64,000 bases of DNA from Ixodes scapularis (lineage: Eukaryota > Arthropoda > Arachnida > Ixodida > Ixodidae): assembly GCF_016920785.2 (NCBI RefSeq), contig NW_024609839.1:24863085-24927084 (forward strand), written 5' to 3'. A model generated the notes under the pieces. The model was given only the letters and a program-made list of their open reading frames with translations, was not told the DNA's origin and ran no database searches. Shown in pieces: positions 33,271-45,059 of this stretch. The translations under genes and the position numbers were made by a program. Position 1 is the first letter of the stretch. Every line of letters begins with the position of its first letter.

Positions 33271-35034
33271 AGGGACCATGAAATGACCTTTTTACTTTTT
33301 CCAGATAACTTTTACATTAAACCGTCAATGTTCACTGAATGCCGAACAGGCATCCGTTTTCGTCACGGTTTATTAACTTCTACACAAAAAATTATTGAAA
33401 TATCGACTTTTTCATTCTCTCCAACTGACCGCAAAACAAGCCGTGACGTAGGCCGTTTCCGGAACCGGAAGTTCTCTCGGCAGTAGGAGAATGGGAGTGT
33501 TAGCGGCAACGAGTTGGGGTGCGCCGGTAGGTTTTACTGCGCTGATGTCACCGACGTATTTCCTGAATCGGCGCCTCTCATCGCCGCATCGCAGCTGAGC
33601 GAAATTCAATGAGATATGTTGCGCTACAGCGACAGCATGGGACTAGTCCCATACGCCGGTATGCCTGTTGGGAAGCGCAGCGAGTCTTCCAGTGAAGACT
33701 CCAGAAGTCAACCACCCTGTCATTGTTGGCAGAAGGGCCGGCCCGTGTCAGTCGTTTGCAAAGCGACGTAGATGGCGTTTTTCGCGGCCTCAGAGATGCA
33801 GGAGCGAGCCGACGTTAAAAAAGATACGTTTGAACTACGAGTGTCAGCAAGAGCCACGTAAATACCTGTTTACACTCGGAGCGGACGCGCGCGCTTGATG
33901 GAAGTGCTGTATTTGCGCTGTTTGTAAGCGCTTCGGGACCGTTCTTTTACGATTGCAACTCGATACTGACGCGACACTCGGCAAAGAAAGGTTGGACCGG
34001 GGCTGTACGTATACCTCCCACGAACTGTTATAGCTCGACAGTGACGTGCAGTCTGTCAGAATAAAAATGGCATAATAATAACAAAGTGTACATACCGTGT
34101 TACGAAGGTAATCCATACGGCGTTTATTTCAGCTCTATATCACACAAAACAAGAAGATAGAATCGACGAGAGTCCTTTTTCGACGAGTGTTCGTCAACAC
34201 TGCCTCGGAAAACAAGGGGAAGAGATTGACCTCACCTCTTAATCTAGAATTGAGGTCAGTGATCAAACTATAATACGGGAAGGGTCCACAGGGGTCGCGC
34301 GGGCATATTCCATTTAGCACGCCAGCCGGTCGTAGGCAGACGGTCTTGCGACGAAGCAACGCAGCGCCGAGTCGGAATGCCTGCTAGGCCCATATTCTGA
34401 GCAGCTCGCTTCGTCGGAGTCGGTGGATCCAGCGTTCTTGTTCGTCGTGGTCTGTTTTAAGTGCTGTTTTCTTGCTGCTTGAAGTCGGCATGCCCGGGAA
34501 GAACACGTAGAAAAATAAACGTTCAGTCAGTCAGAGTTTTGAGAGGAAGGAAAACAAAGAAAATAAATGTTCGTCGGTCGCCGTCACCCAAGTAACTGTC
34601 GGCCCTACCCTACTGCGCACGCGCAGTAGTTGCTTCGTTTACCACATGATAGATGGCGCTTGGCTCTCAGCATTATCAAACTTGGCAATTTTCGCCACAC
34701 ATCTCTAGTTATGCTACAAAATGTGGATCTGAATATTATTTAACAAAACTTTTAGGAAACATTCGCCGGCTATTTATTGTTTACGATCGCGGTGCTGGTG
34801 AGGTAGGCTCTTACCCAATAGGCGACGTGGATTCGGCTGACGTGCTCCATTTCCGCGGATGCATCGTAGTGAACAGGCGAAAAAGGAAGGCGCAAAAGAG
34901 TCCAGTTTTCTTTTAAAAGTTCTATAGCAAAGAATTTTTTTTGGCTCCCTATTTTTGTGTTTTTGTGTTTCTTTTCACACCTTTTACGACGTGCGGTGGA
35001 TGAAACTCGATTTTAAAATCATTTCATGGTCCCT
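33271..35034. mobile_element. 1.76 kb TTAA-flanked inverted-repeat element
   Basis: Ends AGGGACCATGAAATGA and its exact complement TCATTTCATGGTCCCT are each bordered by TTAA (33267-33270 and 35035-35038). Excision of the element with one TTAA rejoins the interrupted gypsy gag in frame. A TTAA duplication fits piggyBac- or Kolobok-type elements. No transposase is recognisable in the 1.76 kb, which contains CG-rich and promoter-like sequence. A similar terminus (TTAAAGGGATACTAAAATGA) occurs alone at 58831. Confidence 0.85.
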
Positions 35035-35038
35035 TTAA

Positions 35039-35889
35039 GCCGCCGGTAGGGGAATCGGGGATAAATGGGGCCGGTTTCCACGCAGTGGTAGCATAGAAGG
35101 CGTCGGCCAGCCGTTTTCCCGACGTCATTCTTCCTTGGCGCCGACTGCTCTTGGCAGACGTGCTGCGGTCGTTCCTCCTGGACTCGAGTTTACTGGCGTA
35201 CAGACATGTCACGTCAATAAAACGTCGGTTACTGGCGGCCCACTGGTGGCAGTCGTTAGGTCATGGCAGCGTAGGTCATCGTCGGCTCCTCCAGGGCGGC
35301 CACGTTGGCAGGATCTTCCGGCCGCAAGGCCCGCTGGACCTGGTCGCGTACGATCTCGGCGATAGAAAGTGAGGCAGGGCGCTCAGCCGGGGAGAGCAGC
35401 TTTCGGAACTCCTCTCGAACGGCGTCTGGGATGATCTCGCGAATGTCCGATGTACTGGGGCCAAGAAAGCAGCTTGACGACGAGGATGCAGTGACGCCAG
35501 GTAGTCGCTGGTAGTGCGCGGCTCGTGCCTTGATGGCACAGTCGACGTTCGTGACCACCGTAATGAATGGTTCGACGGTCGCAGGCGGACTGCTTACAAT
35601 ATACACAGATACGTTTTCTTTGACACTCCGCATAAGGGTCATAAGCTTCTTCGCTTGATAAGCGTCGGGATCCGCTCGGTTGCCGAGTTGAAGCATGACC
35701 TTGACGGAGCTGACGATAATCTTGTCGGGTCTTGAATCTTTCCCTGAAGCAGCTCCTCGGCGCGTTCTTATCGTTGCTGGATCGCAAACGCTCGGCGGAG
35801 CTGATCTTTACATGCTTCCCAGGTGGGGATCGTCGTCTCGTGGTTTTCTTACCAGGTACACATCGCGACACTGCTGTTAACGCAAACAC
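35039..35889 (-). pseudogene. Ty3/gypsy gag with CCHC-type knuckle
   Basis: Minus-strand ORF (35696-35256) contains KLMTLMRSVKENVSVYIVSS, PPATVEPFITVVTNVDCAIK and ARAAHYQRLPGV, then DAVREEFRKLL and IVRDQVQRALRPED, the usual end of tick-style gypsy gag. Near 35100-35050 a knuckle-like LCYHCVETGPIYPRFPYRRL has C-X2-C-X4-G, but Ile replaces the His and Phe the last Cys. The TTAA element lies just after. From 35890 to 37576 no gene is recognised; there is a T run near 36472-36484. Confidence 0.7.
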
Positions 35890-37576
35890 GACATCGGCGC
35901 ATTTTCATATTTTACTTGTAAATAGTATTAGCGAGCACGAAATCTTATCGCATGCTTTATAGAAGTAAATGAACTTTTTCCGTAGAAATAATAACTTGGA
36001 TGAGATCTTTTGGTTTGGAAGAGAAACATTGAAAGCACCGGCGATCGCTTGTTCGCGCTAACAGGGGTCGCGCTCTGTGCGTGCCATTTCCTCGAGGGAA
36101 AAATAGACGTTCTGCAGGCACTGCTCGGCGTTCATTAATAGGCCTCATTCAAATTCGCCCGCCATCTGTCGGACATGGCGCTACCCTTCCTTCCGACACC
36201 ATATTTGAGGCGACTGGCAAAGCGCTGTGGCCGTTTGCGGCGTGTGAAAGCGACGCGCGCGCGTCCACACGATTGCTCTGTCATTCCGCTACGTATTAAA
36301 AAAGGAAATAAAATGAGAACCGATCTAAGCACTCGGATCGTATTGTTTTCTTTTCAAGTTAAAGGTATTATAGCCAACGTTTAAATAGCCGTAGCGCTTT
36401 CCTCTACTACTCATGCTCCTAAAGATAGCACTCGCGCGTTAGTGTTGTGTGCTTTTACCGGGCTCCTAAACCTTTTTTTTTTTTTATATAACACATTCCA
36501 CAACGGCACAAATGGCTCAAGATAGTTGCATGTAACATCAGCGACCATCTATTATTTTATGTGATTTTTCGGGAGCTTGATGTTGGCTCGCGTCGTAGCT
36601 TCGCTCGCGCCGAGCAACGGCGAGGTCCAGTCACCATCACTCAGATAGTGAAGAAAAGTGAAAAACGCAGGCGAGCTGGGGAATGACATTCATAGTAACC
36701 CTGAGATGTAGGAATTATAAAAAAAAACTACGCTGAAGATTTGCACTCGCATATTCACACAAACGTATACGATTCACAAAAGCGTAAAAGGAAATGACCG
36801 GCGTGTCGCCGAGGCGCAAATACGCAAAATATAATGTAAAAAAACACTATTCTACAAAAAGCCGGAAAATTTTTCCTTTATAATCATAATAATGATACTA
36901 ACAAATAAATGCAATACTTGCGCATATATGCTCTTCGGCCCTTTTAGAGAAAATGCATTAATAAATGTCCGCGACATTTCAATGTGCTCCTCCTGGTAGA
37001 GCGGTCACGTAAAGTTAAACTCCATGCTTACTCTCAATAGAATATGGCCAGTGCTCATAAATGTGATGGCTTGCAGTATTGGCTACGAATAAAACAGTTT
37101 ATCTTGCAGCGCGAACCCGATAATTTGGGAAGCGAGCAAGCGCGACTGTTAAACTCGCCAACAGGTCCAGGTGGGCAGTCAAGAGCCGGTTTTTATGCTT
37201 TCGTCTATATCTCAAAAATGTTTCTCGAAATGTGAGAGTCGCGTGATAATAATGACACATCGTAAAGTAAGCAAGCATTCCCCTTTGATTTTAGCAGCGT
37301 GGTCTTTATTATTATCTGCGAAACGAAGTTTTTGGGTTGCCTAGCTCTTCTGTATTTTGCATCAACCTTCAATCGGGTGAAAACAACCTACTTGAGCGGA
37401 AAAAAGACAAGCATAAAACAGTGCATTTCAGTGATATCCACAGTAACCCTGAGACGTAGGAACAATAAGAAAAATGCACAGAACAACGAATTATATATGC
37501 GGAAGTGTTGAATTTATTTGTTAGTATTATGATTATGATTATAGAAGGAAACTGTTGCAGCTTTCCGTAGAATAGT

Positions 37577-40486
37577 GTGTTTGGTGTTTTAATACATTAT
37601 ATTTCGCGTACTTGCATCGCGGCGGCACGCCGGCCATTTCCTTTGCGCTTGTGTGCCTCACTTCTATTGCCTGTTAAACTAAAGCGATATGCAGGAACCA
37701 AAGACTCGACCACGATCTTACATTTAAATATACGCTCTTTGAAATGTAAAAGTGACAATTTTATTACTCTTTTAGATCAACTCTGTGTTTCGTTTGAAGC
37801 GGTGATGCTTTCCGAAACATGGTACGCAACAGATGACGATGTTTTTATCGTGCCGGGTTACAATCACTTCTTTTTGAATCGAAGCGGAAAACGAGGGGGA
37901 GGTGTTTGTATCTATGTTAGACAGGATATTAGATGCGAAATACTCGATGCCTTTACCGAAATTACAGACGACTATGAAATCGTAACTGTGAAGCACGGAC
38001 GTCAGCTGCTTTCTGTTATGTATCGACCGCCAGCTGGTAGCTTTAATAACTTTTCGTCTTTTCTTGAGAGGTATCTTGATTTCATATCCTTGAATAACTA
38101 CTCACTTGTTCTGGGCGGTGACTTAAATGTAAATAGTTCGGAAAACTCTTCTCTTTCTTCACGACTGAGTAGTACACTCAGTAGTAGTGGTTTTTGCAAT
38201 GTGATTGTGTCCCCCACCAGAATTACTCATTCTACGGCAAGTTGTATCGACGTTTTTATTACCAATATAAATACTATAGTTCGCAGTGCAGGTACTATTA
38301 GTAGTGATATAAGCGATCATTTACCAATATTTTTTTGTTTTCAAACCCGTGATTTATCACGGAGCGTCGGTAGACTCGTAACTTTCCAAGCGATAACCGA
38401 CTGCCAACTGCGGTCCTTTCGAAGCACAGTCATGCAAACAGACTGGACTTCTGTCTTTTCAAAGCAATGCGTGAACGAAGCATATGATGATTTCATAAAT
38501 ATTTTTAAGACGCTATACATCGCATCGTTTCCATATAAGACGGTTACTGCTAAAAAACGAATAAGAAAACCATGGGTCACGCCACCTATTCTAACAATGA
38601 TAAGAAAAAAGAATCGCTTATATCAGGAGTACCTCTGTTCAAAGGATGACGGTGACCATGCAGTTTTTAAGAGGTATCGCAATCAACTGACATCTGCACT
38701 TAAAAAATCAAAAACAGAATATCACAAACGTCTTTTTCATGACGCCCACAAGAAGCGTCCTGCGATTGTTTGGCAGTCGATAAATGAAGTGCTTAAACGC
38801 AGCAAGCAGAAGAATTCAATAGATGAACTTTCACTTTCTGGTGAGAGCGTGTCAGGAGTACAACTATCTGAGCTCTTTAACAGACATTTTACTAACTTGC
38901 CTTCTAGCGCGCACAATGAGCATGCTTCCTCGTTTATCTCGCACCGTGTAACAGACACAATTTTCCTACAACCTACAGACGAATTGGAAGTGATCCGTGT
39001 ATTTATGGGATTGAATAACAGTAAAAGCCATGACATAGACGATATACAAATAAAGCCCGTTAAATTCGTAATCGATGTGGTGGCCCCACTCTTGGTATAT
39101 ATATTTAACTTAGCATTGTCGAGTGGTCAATTTCCGAATAACATGAAACTCGCAAAAGTTTCAGTTTTGCATAAAGGTGGAGACAAAAATTTAGTTACAA
39201 ATTATAGACCCATCTCTGTTCTTTCAATATTTTCTAAAGGGCTGGAAAAAATTATATTATATCGTTTAGACAATTTTTTTACGAAGACCTCAGTGCTAAC
39301 TGACTCCCAGTTCGGATTTCGCAAGGGAAAATCCACGGAAAGCGCTCTGATATCACAGAAAGAAATAATATTACACAATATAGAATGCAAACTGCTGACA
39401 CTGGGAATATTTATTGACCTTAGCAAAGCGTTTGACTGTCTTAACCATTCGACGCTCCTTGATAAACTTTCATGTTATGGCATACGTGGCACGCCTTTGA
39501 TACTTATTCATTCATATTTAGAACACCGTAAGCAATGTGTCTCCGTGAGTGATCATGTTTCCTCTTTGCAAATCTTGAAGTTTGGTGTGCCCCAAGGCAG
39601 CATACTCGGCCCTCTGCTGTTCAATGTATATATAAATGATCTAGTCAATATTTGCCATCAAGCACGTTTTGTAATGTATGCAGACGACACGAGTATATTT
39701 CTGTCTGCATCGAATATGGACGAACTTATACCCATGGGAAACTTAGTTTTGGAAAAGTTTCTTTCGTGGTCAAAAATAAATGGTCTTAAAATAAACACTG
39801 TAAAGTCCAAAGCAATTTTGTTTAGACCTGTAAATAAGCACGTTATTAGTAATTATACTCTAGAGATTGGAACTGACCAGATTGAAATAGTTAAACAGCA
39901 CAAAACGCTAGGTGTCATTTTTTCAGAACATATGCAATGGGATAATCACATCGAATACTTAGTTACGAAACTGTCAAAAGTTGTTGGAATAATATGCCAC
40001 TGTCGCTCCTTGTTGCCTGTAAATATTAAAATGCAAATTTATCATGCTCTGTTTAGCTCACAAATTAACTATTGTCATTTGGTTTGGGGCACAACAACCA
40101 AATCTAATATTAACAAACTCACGATCCTACAAAAGAAAATGCTGCGTTTTATTGCAAACGTGCCTTACGACACTCATACTGAGCCATTATTTCTTAAATT
40201 CAACATCATGAGGATTGCCAGTGTATACGAGTACCGTTTGCTATGTTCTTATTTATTTTCGACCGCTGAGTTTGCTTCTTTTTTGTCTAATGTATCCCAT
40301 CTGACAAAACGTGAATCCTTCATCCTTGTCAGACGCAGAGAGTTCTGGAACGTGCCTCATTTTCGTACAAATTATGCACTCCAATCTATTGCGCATAACC
40401 TGCCTTCATTACTTAACAAGTTCCTTATAGACCACAATGATATTCACTGTTTAACAAAAAAAGATGTACGTGTTTGTTTTGTTTAG
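37577..40486 (+). CDS. Apparently intact LINE ORF2: APE endonuclease plus reverse transcriptase
   Basis: A single uninterrupted 969-codon frame. The N-terminal APE-like endonuclease (residues about 45-255) has LHLNIRSLK, SETWYA, GGGVCIYVRQ, GGDLNVNSS (Asp182) and SDHLPIFF (Asp247-His248). The RT has KVSVLHKGGDKNLVTNYRPI, DSQFGFRKGKST, FIDLSKAFD (Asp614), GVPQGSILGPLLFNVYINDL and YADD (701-704). A thumb and C-terminal tail follow (VVGIICHCRSLLPVNI, REFWNVPHFRTNY). It would nick target DNA and copy its own RNA (target-primed reverse transcription). The first Met may not be the native start because the first 40 residues are not family-like. No ORF1 is seen upstream. Motifs place it in the CR1/L2/Jockey-type group. 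It is the only mobile element here without a visible lesion. Confidence 0.93.
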   Translation: MFGVLIHYISRTCIAAARRPFPLRLCASLLLPVKLKRYAGTKDSTTILHLNIRSLKCKSDNFITLLDQLCVSFEAVMLSETWYATDDDVFIVPGYNHFFLNRSGKRGGGVCIYVRQDIRCEILDAFTEITDDYEIVTVKHGRQLLSVMYRPPAGSFNNFSSFLERYLDFISLNNYSLVLGGDLNVNSSENSSLSSRLSSTLSSSGFCNVIVSPTRITHSTASCIDVFITNINTIVRSAGTISSDISDHLPIFFCFQTRDLSRSVGRLVTFQAITDCQLRSFRSTVMQTDWTSVFSKQCVNEAYDDFINIFKTLYIASFPYKTVTAKKRIRKPWVTPPILTMIRKKNRLYQEYLCSKDDGDHAVFKRYRNQLTSALKKSKTEYHKRLFHDAHKKRPAIVWQSINEVLKRSKQKNSIDELSLSGESVSGVQLSELFNRHFTNLPSSAHNEHASSFISHRVTDTIFLQPTDELEVIRVFMGLNNSKSHDIDDIQIKPVKFVIDVVAPLLVYIFNLALSSGQFPNNMKLAKVSVLHKGGDKNLVTNYRPISVLSIFSKGLEKIILYRLDNFFTKTSVLTDSQFGFRKGKSTESALISQKEIILHNIECKLLTLGIFIDLSKAFDCLNHSTLLDKLSCYGIRGTPLILIHSYLEHRKQCVSVSDHVSSLQILKFGVPQGSILGPLLFNVYINDLVNICHQARFVMYADDTSIFLSASNMDELIPMGNLVLEKFLSWSKINGLKINTVKSKAILFRPVNKHVISNYTLEIGTDQIEIVKQHKTLGVIFSEHMQWDNHIEYLVTKLSKVVGIICHCRSLLPVNIKMQIYHALFSSQINYCHLVWGTTTKSNINKLTILQKKMLRFIANVPYDTHTEPLFLKFNIMRIASVYEYRLLCSYLFSTAEFASFLSNVSHLTKRESFILVRRREFWNVPHFRTNYALQSIAHNLPSLLNKFLIDHNDIHCLTKKDVRVCFV

Positions 40487-40640
40487 TCAAAGTGTATTCT
40501 GTAGTACTTGTTTTTTTTATAATGCCCTGTAAGTGCAGGGGCACCAGGCCCAGTCAAGCTACCTCATGGAAGCTTTTTGTCTGGTGCCCTCAGCACAATA
40601 TTGCTGAAAATAAATATTACTTACTTACTTACTTACTTAC
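40487..40640 (+). repeat. LINE 3' UTR ending in a (TTAC)n tail
   Basis: A short 3' UTR with AATAAA-like GAAAATAAATATT ends in about six TTAC units (40617-40640). A simple-repeat tail right after the ORF marks the 3' end of the LINE. From 40641 to 42450 no gene is recognised. Confidence 0.75.
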
Positions 40641-42454
40641 CTACACTTGTGTCAACGTTACTAAAACACTCAGTTGGGAAACTCGCCGTCGAAACCTGGG
40701 CCGCTGGCGTCCACCGAGACCGAGCTAAATACGACAACAGCGCCACTGTTTGTCATTTGTCTGTACTGTGGTCACCTTGAGCTTTTATAAAGCATGTTTT
40801 TGTGTAATAACAAACTGAAAAGACTCTTTCTGTATGCACTTTTTTGGGAGTATAGTAAAACATGAAGGGCCCGTGATGTTTTTATAATCTTTAGTTTGCA
40901 AGGTTTTGCGGAACAATTAATATTGTTTTCATACAACCATAACTCAGCGGTGCTTTCACGTAGCGTGTCCCGACCTAGGTGCATTTTAACTTCGGTAGTA
41001 ATTCGCGGCGCGTCCGCTGGGGAGGCGGGGGTGGCACCCCTGTAACCTCTTCCGCTGTCTCTCTTTCGGCGCCAAAATGACCGATTAAAGCCAAAATAGA
41101 AGTAACGTGCAGTTCCTCGAGTGGCCGCTGCAGGAGAAATGGCGGCGTTGTGTTCTCCATTAGCTCATTTCTGGAGGACAGATCGGGGCCACTTTTTCAG
41201 AGCGGTCTCTATGGCAGTTTCCCAACTGAGTGGTTCTAGTAACGTTGGCTTGTGTGAATATGCTATTGTAGATATTCACGTATTTGTTTATTTTTTACCC
41301 GCAATACAGTATACTATCGTAAATTCGTGCTGCATCACATGCACTCCTTATAAACCGAATAAAAAATTATATAATAAATTTAATGCCATGTTTTGTGTGT
41401 GTGTCTGCGCGTGCAAGCATATCTCCAACAATCCTAAGGTTGGGACAACGGGGAACCAAGATGAAACGTTCAACACCCCCATCATAGAATTCTGCAATTC
41501 GGGTCTGCGCACGCTGGGTCGAGGCGCACTGGGCGAAGAACTGCTCGCATTCTTGAGACCCGCAGCCACGAATGCCAAATAAAAACAAACTGTCATACAG
41601 GAGCTGACGGCCTGCTAAATATATCAAACGAATCATCCGTGTGCGAACAGGTATAATCAGCTGGTCATGCAAGTTAACGCACGATTCTAAAATACGTGCG
41701 TAAATCGGCCTGCTCTGGTGCTGGAATGAAGCTCATGTTTTTATAAAGAGAGATTCTTAGTGAAACCAGTGAAAGCAAACTTGCGTTTAATATTTTTAAC
41801 TTATTCCCGAGTGGCTAACCTTATCGATATGCAAAAAAAGAAAAAGAAAAAAAGGTATAAGAACATGCACGAACGCCACGCGGGGAAAGGGGTTCGTAGT
41901 GCGGCGGGCGACGGGGACGTTGGAGAAGCCTCAAAGATGGCGTCGAGCCTCTGACAGTACTTGTGCCCGCCGAGACATGGCGCTAATAATGAATAAGGTC
42001 TATTGTGACGAAAAATTCCCCCTTACTGCTGCGTTCAGTCGTTGAGATCCTCATAGACGTAACTAAGGAAAGGCGGGAGCGTACGACGTGCGACGGGCAG
42101 GTACATGAATTGGGGTGCAGCAGCAGGGCTCTCGGCCGGCTGGCCCTGGGGAAGCATCTCTAGGTTCAGCGACTTCTTCCTTGGTTGTTGCACCACAACC
42201 AAGAAAGCCAACATATCGACGGCTGGCCTTGAGTGTGGCGGCTTGCTCGGGATTTGCCTGACTCCGCTGAAGGAAGCTCTCCGGAGCCTTAAATCGATCT
42301 GGTCCGGCGGCTCCTCGGGGGCGTACGAGGGAAAGAATCAGAAGGTACCCTGCACCTCCACCATCAATGTTCCGGGTGGAAATAGATCGACAAGCGTAAA
42401 GAGAATATAAAGGTTTAATCAGCGAACTTGTGCCAGAAACCAAAAGAAAGAATG

Positions 42455-43840
42455 ATACTACGCAATACTATCTCAGAGATACTTTTGAGTATCTGTATCT
42501 CTGTATCAAAATACATTCCAAAAATATATTTGCATCTCAGTAGTGTAATGCACTTGCTATGTATCGGTTGTAACGCGATACTCGGCCAGGCAAAGTTATC
42601 TCGTTGCATTCGGGGGGGAGGGGGGGGGGGGGGGGGGGGGGGGGGGTTAGCAGCGTTAGACGTTACCAAAAGATCGATGAGATATAAAAAGCCCTGAAAA
42701 AAACCCGATTTTTTTTTTTTTTTTTTTTAGAATGTCAATTTTGCTTTTGCTGCCCGCTTTATTTTACAGTGGACAGCGCTTTATTGTCCTGACGGCAATC
42801 GTCAGGTTTCCTTCATAGAGATGGTGCTGTGAGACGTCTAAGGTTCACTCCTTTTGTGAAACGATTGTCCTCTTTTGTCCTGTATGGGGTTCACTGCGGA
42901 GCATAATGGTTTCTCATCCGTATCAGGAAAAGCAATTATGAAGAAATAGGAGTTCGCGACGAAGAGAAAGAGGAGGTATCGCCTCATCATTTTCAAAATG
43001 GAAAATGATGAGGCGATACTCGCCATCTGTTCTTACCCCTCCTTCAAACTGCAATGGACATCCAGCGAAGTGGCAAACACTTTCGACTTTGAGAACTTGC
43101 TAGTACGCGCCGCCGAAAGTCACGGACCAGACCCAAAGGACCCAAGCGACGAGGCGGCTTCATCAACGATGAGTCACGGGTTCTACGACTTTGAAGATGG
43201 CAACTCTTAGGTTTCCGCACGGTCTGCACAGACTCGCGTGAAAGGCGAGGTCTTCCGCTATCTTACTGATTCAAGAAAAGATGTCTCCATGCTCCAAAAA
43301 TTCCCAGCCACGAAGGCGGTATTTATTCATTTTCATACGAACTTGTGGTCCTCTGCAGTGGTGGAGAGACTTTTCTCGTTCGCGAGTCTTGTACTACAAC
43401 CGAACCGTCGCTGTCTTGACGGCGAACTGCTTGAGAAGCTTCTCCTAGTCAAGCGCCATTATTTTAAGTCTTCCCAGTCGGCGAGAACCTTTCATGAATC
43501 AAGAAAGGTGTTTTTCTCGCTTGAAAATTCCGGTTTGTTTGTTTCTTGCGCCACATTTGGGACTCGCGTTTTATGGGTCATTGCGTCGCTTATAGTGCAT
43601 TCTTAAATATTTTTACGGAACATGACGTCACTCGAGGAATAAAAGTATTTCAGTATCTGTATTTTATTATCTGTATTTTTGGATACATTTTTCCTTTTTT
43701 TGCAGATTATCTCCGAGATATCCCCGACCCCATAGAGCAAAAATAAATGTATCTCAGTATTTCTATTCCAGAACACTTTGTTAATATATCTCAGTATTTC
43801 TATCCCTGAATACTTTTTTGAGTATCTCTGCCCAGGCCTG
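42455..43840 (+). mobile_element. hAT element relic
   Basis: The right end reads GAGTATCTCTGCCCAGGCCTG (ending 43840), preceded by ATCTCAGTATTTCTATTCC-type subterminal repeats (43735-43815). On the left, AGAGATACTTTTGAGTATCTG near 42472 is similar subterminal sequence, but the terminal bases are lost. A G-rich tract (42612-42646) and a T run (42710-42729) lie inside. It encodes the transposase remnant described next. Confidence 0.65.
42998..43540 (+). pseudogene. hAT transposase C-terminal remnant
   Basis: 42998-43210 encodes an acidic segment ending in a stop. After a frame break, 43238-43540 reads through KFPATKAVFIHFHTNLWSSA and VVERLFSFASLVLQPNRRCL to DGELLEKLLLVKRHYF. This is the hATC dimerisation domain (S-A-V-V-E-R-L-F-S, then the N-R/L-E-L-L block). 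The BED finger and DDE core are missing. It differs from the transposase at 20300-21038, so it comes from a second hAT family. Confidence 0.8.
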
Positions 43841-44216
43841 GTTCGCAGCACTAAACACCTTTTCAGTCCACCTTTTTTCTAAATAGCTGTTGCCACCTGT
43901 ACGCGCGACTGAGTGAATAGAAAACAAGGCGTTCGCAAGACTTCCCCAACCAGCTCGACACTCAAAGCATCAGCCAGATCCTCTAGCCCCCTTGAGACAC
44001 TTTGACCTAACTACGGCTCCACCAAATTACGCTTTTCTCCCCAGTGTAGATTATATTGGTCCCTGAAGTTGATACAAAGAACTCATCTCTCTCTCTCTCC
44101 CTTTCTCTCGGCCAGAAGGAAACAAAAAAAAGAGTGTAGAGACAAAAAAAAAGAAAGACGCGCACATATCCTTTACACCAATCCGTGTGCACTTCGACGA
44201 TTTTTTTGTTTTTTGC

Positions 44217-44248
44217 GGGGGGGGGGGGGGGGGGGGTGGGGGGGGGGG
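44217..44248. repeat. G-tract
   Basis: G20 T G11. Comparable runs occur at 42612-42646, 61812-61843 (with single A interruptions) and, as C runs, at 56499-56516, 56614-56641 and 62506-62523. Their exact lengths may be unreliable in any assembly. Confidence 0.85.
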
Positions 44249-44393
44249 CGTTGCTTTTTGTTTGATGGAAACATTTTGAAATCGAGAGTTCCCTAATATT
44301 GCTTGCATGGAGAGTCCGGTTCTTTGTATCCGTTTGCTTCCCACTTCGTCGTGGGCGAGCAAGCTGACGTCTTACGATTGGCAAACAACCCAA

Positions 44394-44396
<3 letters not shown>

Positions 44397-44488
<92 letters not shown>
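44397..44488. repeat. (AT)46 microsatellite
   Basis: An essentially pure AT dinucleotide run of about 92 bp. Ile-Tyr repeat frames over it are artefacts. To its right, 44640-44850 has ATTACTTTC/GGATTAC-type repeats ending near GATTGAGCCCTTT, possibly another hAT end. Confidence 0.95.
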
Positions 44489-44491
<3 letters not shown>

Positions 44492-45059
44492 AGTCGAGGT
44501 TTTAGGTTACTTGAAGAAAGGCTTTGAGAATCTGAAGAATGGCAGACCTTATGTTTTGTAAATGCAGGCGACAGCGTGAATCCGGTCGTGCTTACCTTAC
44601 AGGAAAAAAAAAATTTACGATCCTTCTTGTCAATATTTAAAGCTCTTTCATTTTTCCTCCGCGAATGAAAACAAAAATGAAACGGATTACAACCATTTCC
44701 TTACGTAGAGAAAGTAATAAATTTTCTTTAAAATTACTTTCTGGAATATGCAAGCAATTATTCCCTTACAAAATTACTGATAAATGTAAGGGATTACATG
44801 TAATTTCGTGACTTGGAACGGATTACGTACAAATCTGATTGAGCCCTTTGAATATCTAACACTTGCCTTCTCGCACATTCTTAAGGCTGTTTGATATACA
44901 AGGCAGAGTAAAAAAGGAACCGAATTGAAGTTATAAAATCGAAATCTTGCGATAGACTGCTGTGCTTCAAATGTTGTTTAGCCCTCCATTCAAGTTAGCT
45001 TGCACACCCTTCCAGCGGCCTGCTTAAACATTTAACATGACTACAGCACTCTAAAAATG

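Noticed and set aside
33905..34030. Zinc-finger-like segment CICAVCKRFGTVLL
   Set aside because: Only one Cys pair, no partner residues and no continuous frame; not enough to call a domain.
41121..41582. 153-codon open frame
   Set aside because: No recognisable domain, AT-rich low-complexity middle, no splice or promoter support.
42612..42646. G-tracts as functional quadruplex elements
   Set aside because: Runs of this kind occur several times inside MITE-like repeats and may be inaccurate in length; no gene context supports function.
44303..44527. Ile-Tyr repeat open frames
   Set aside because: They are translations of the (AT)46 microsatellite.
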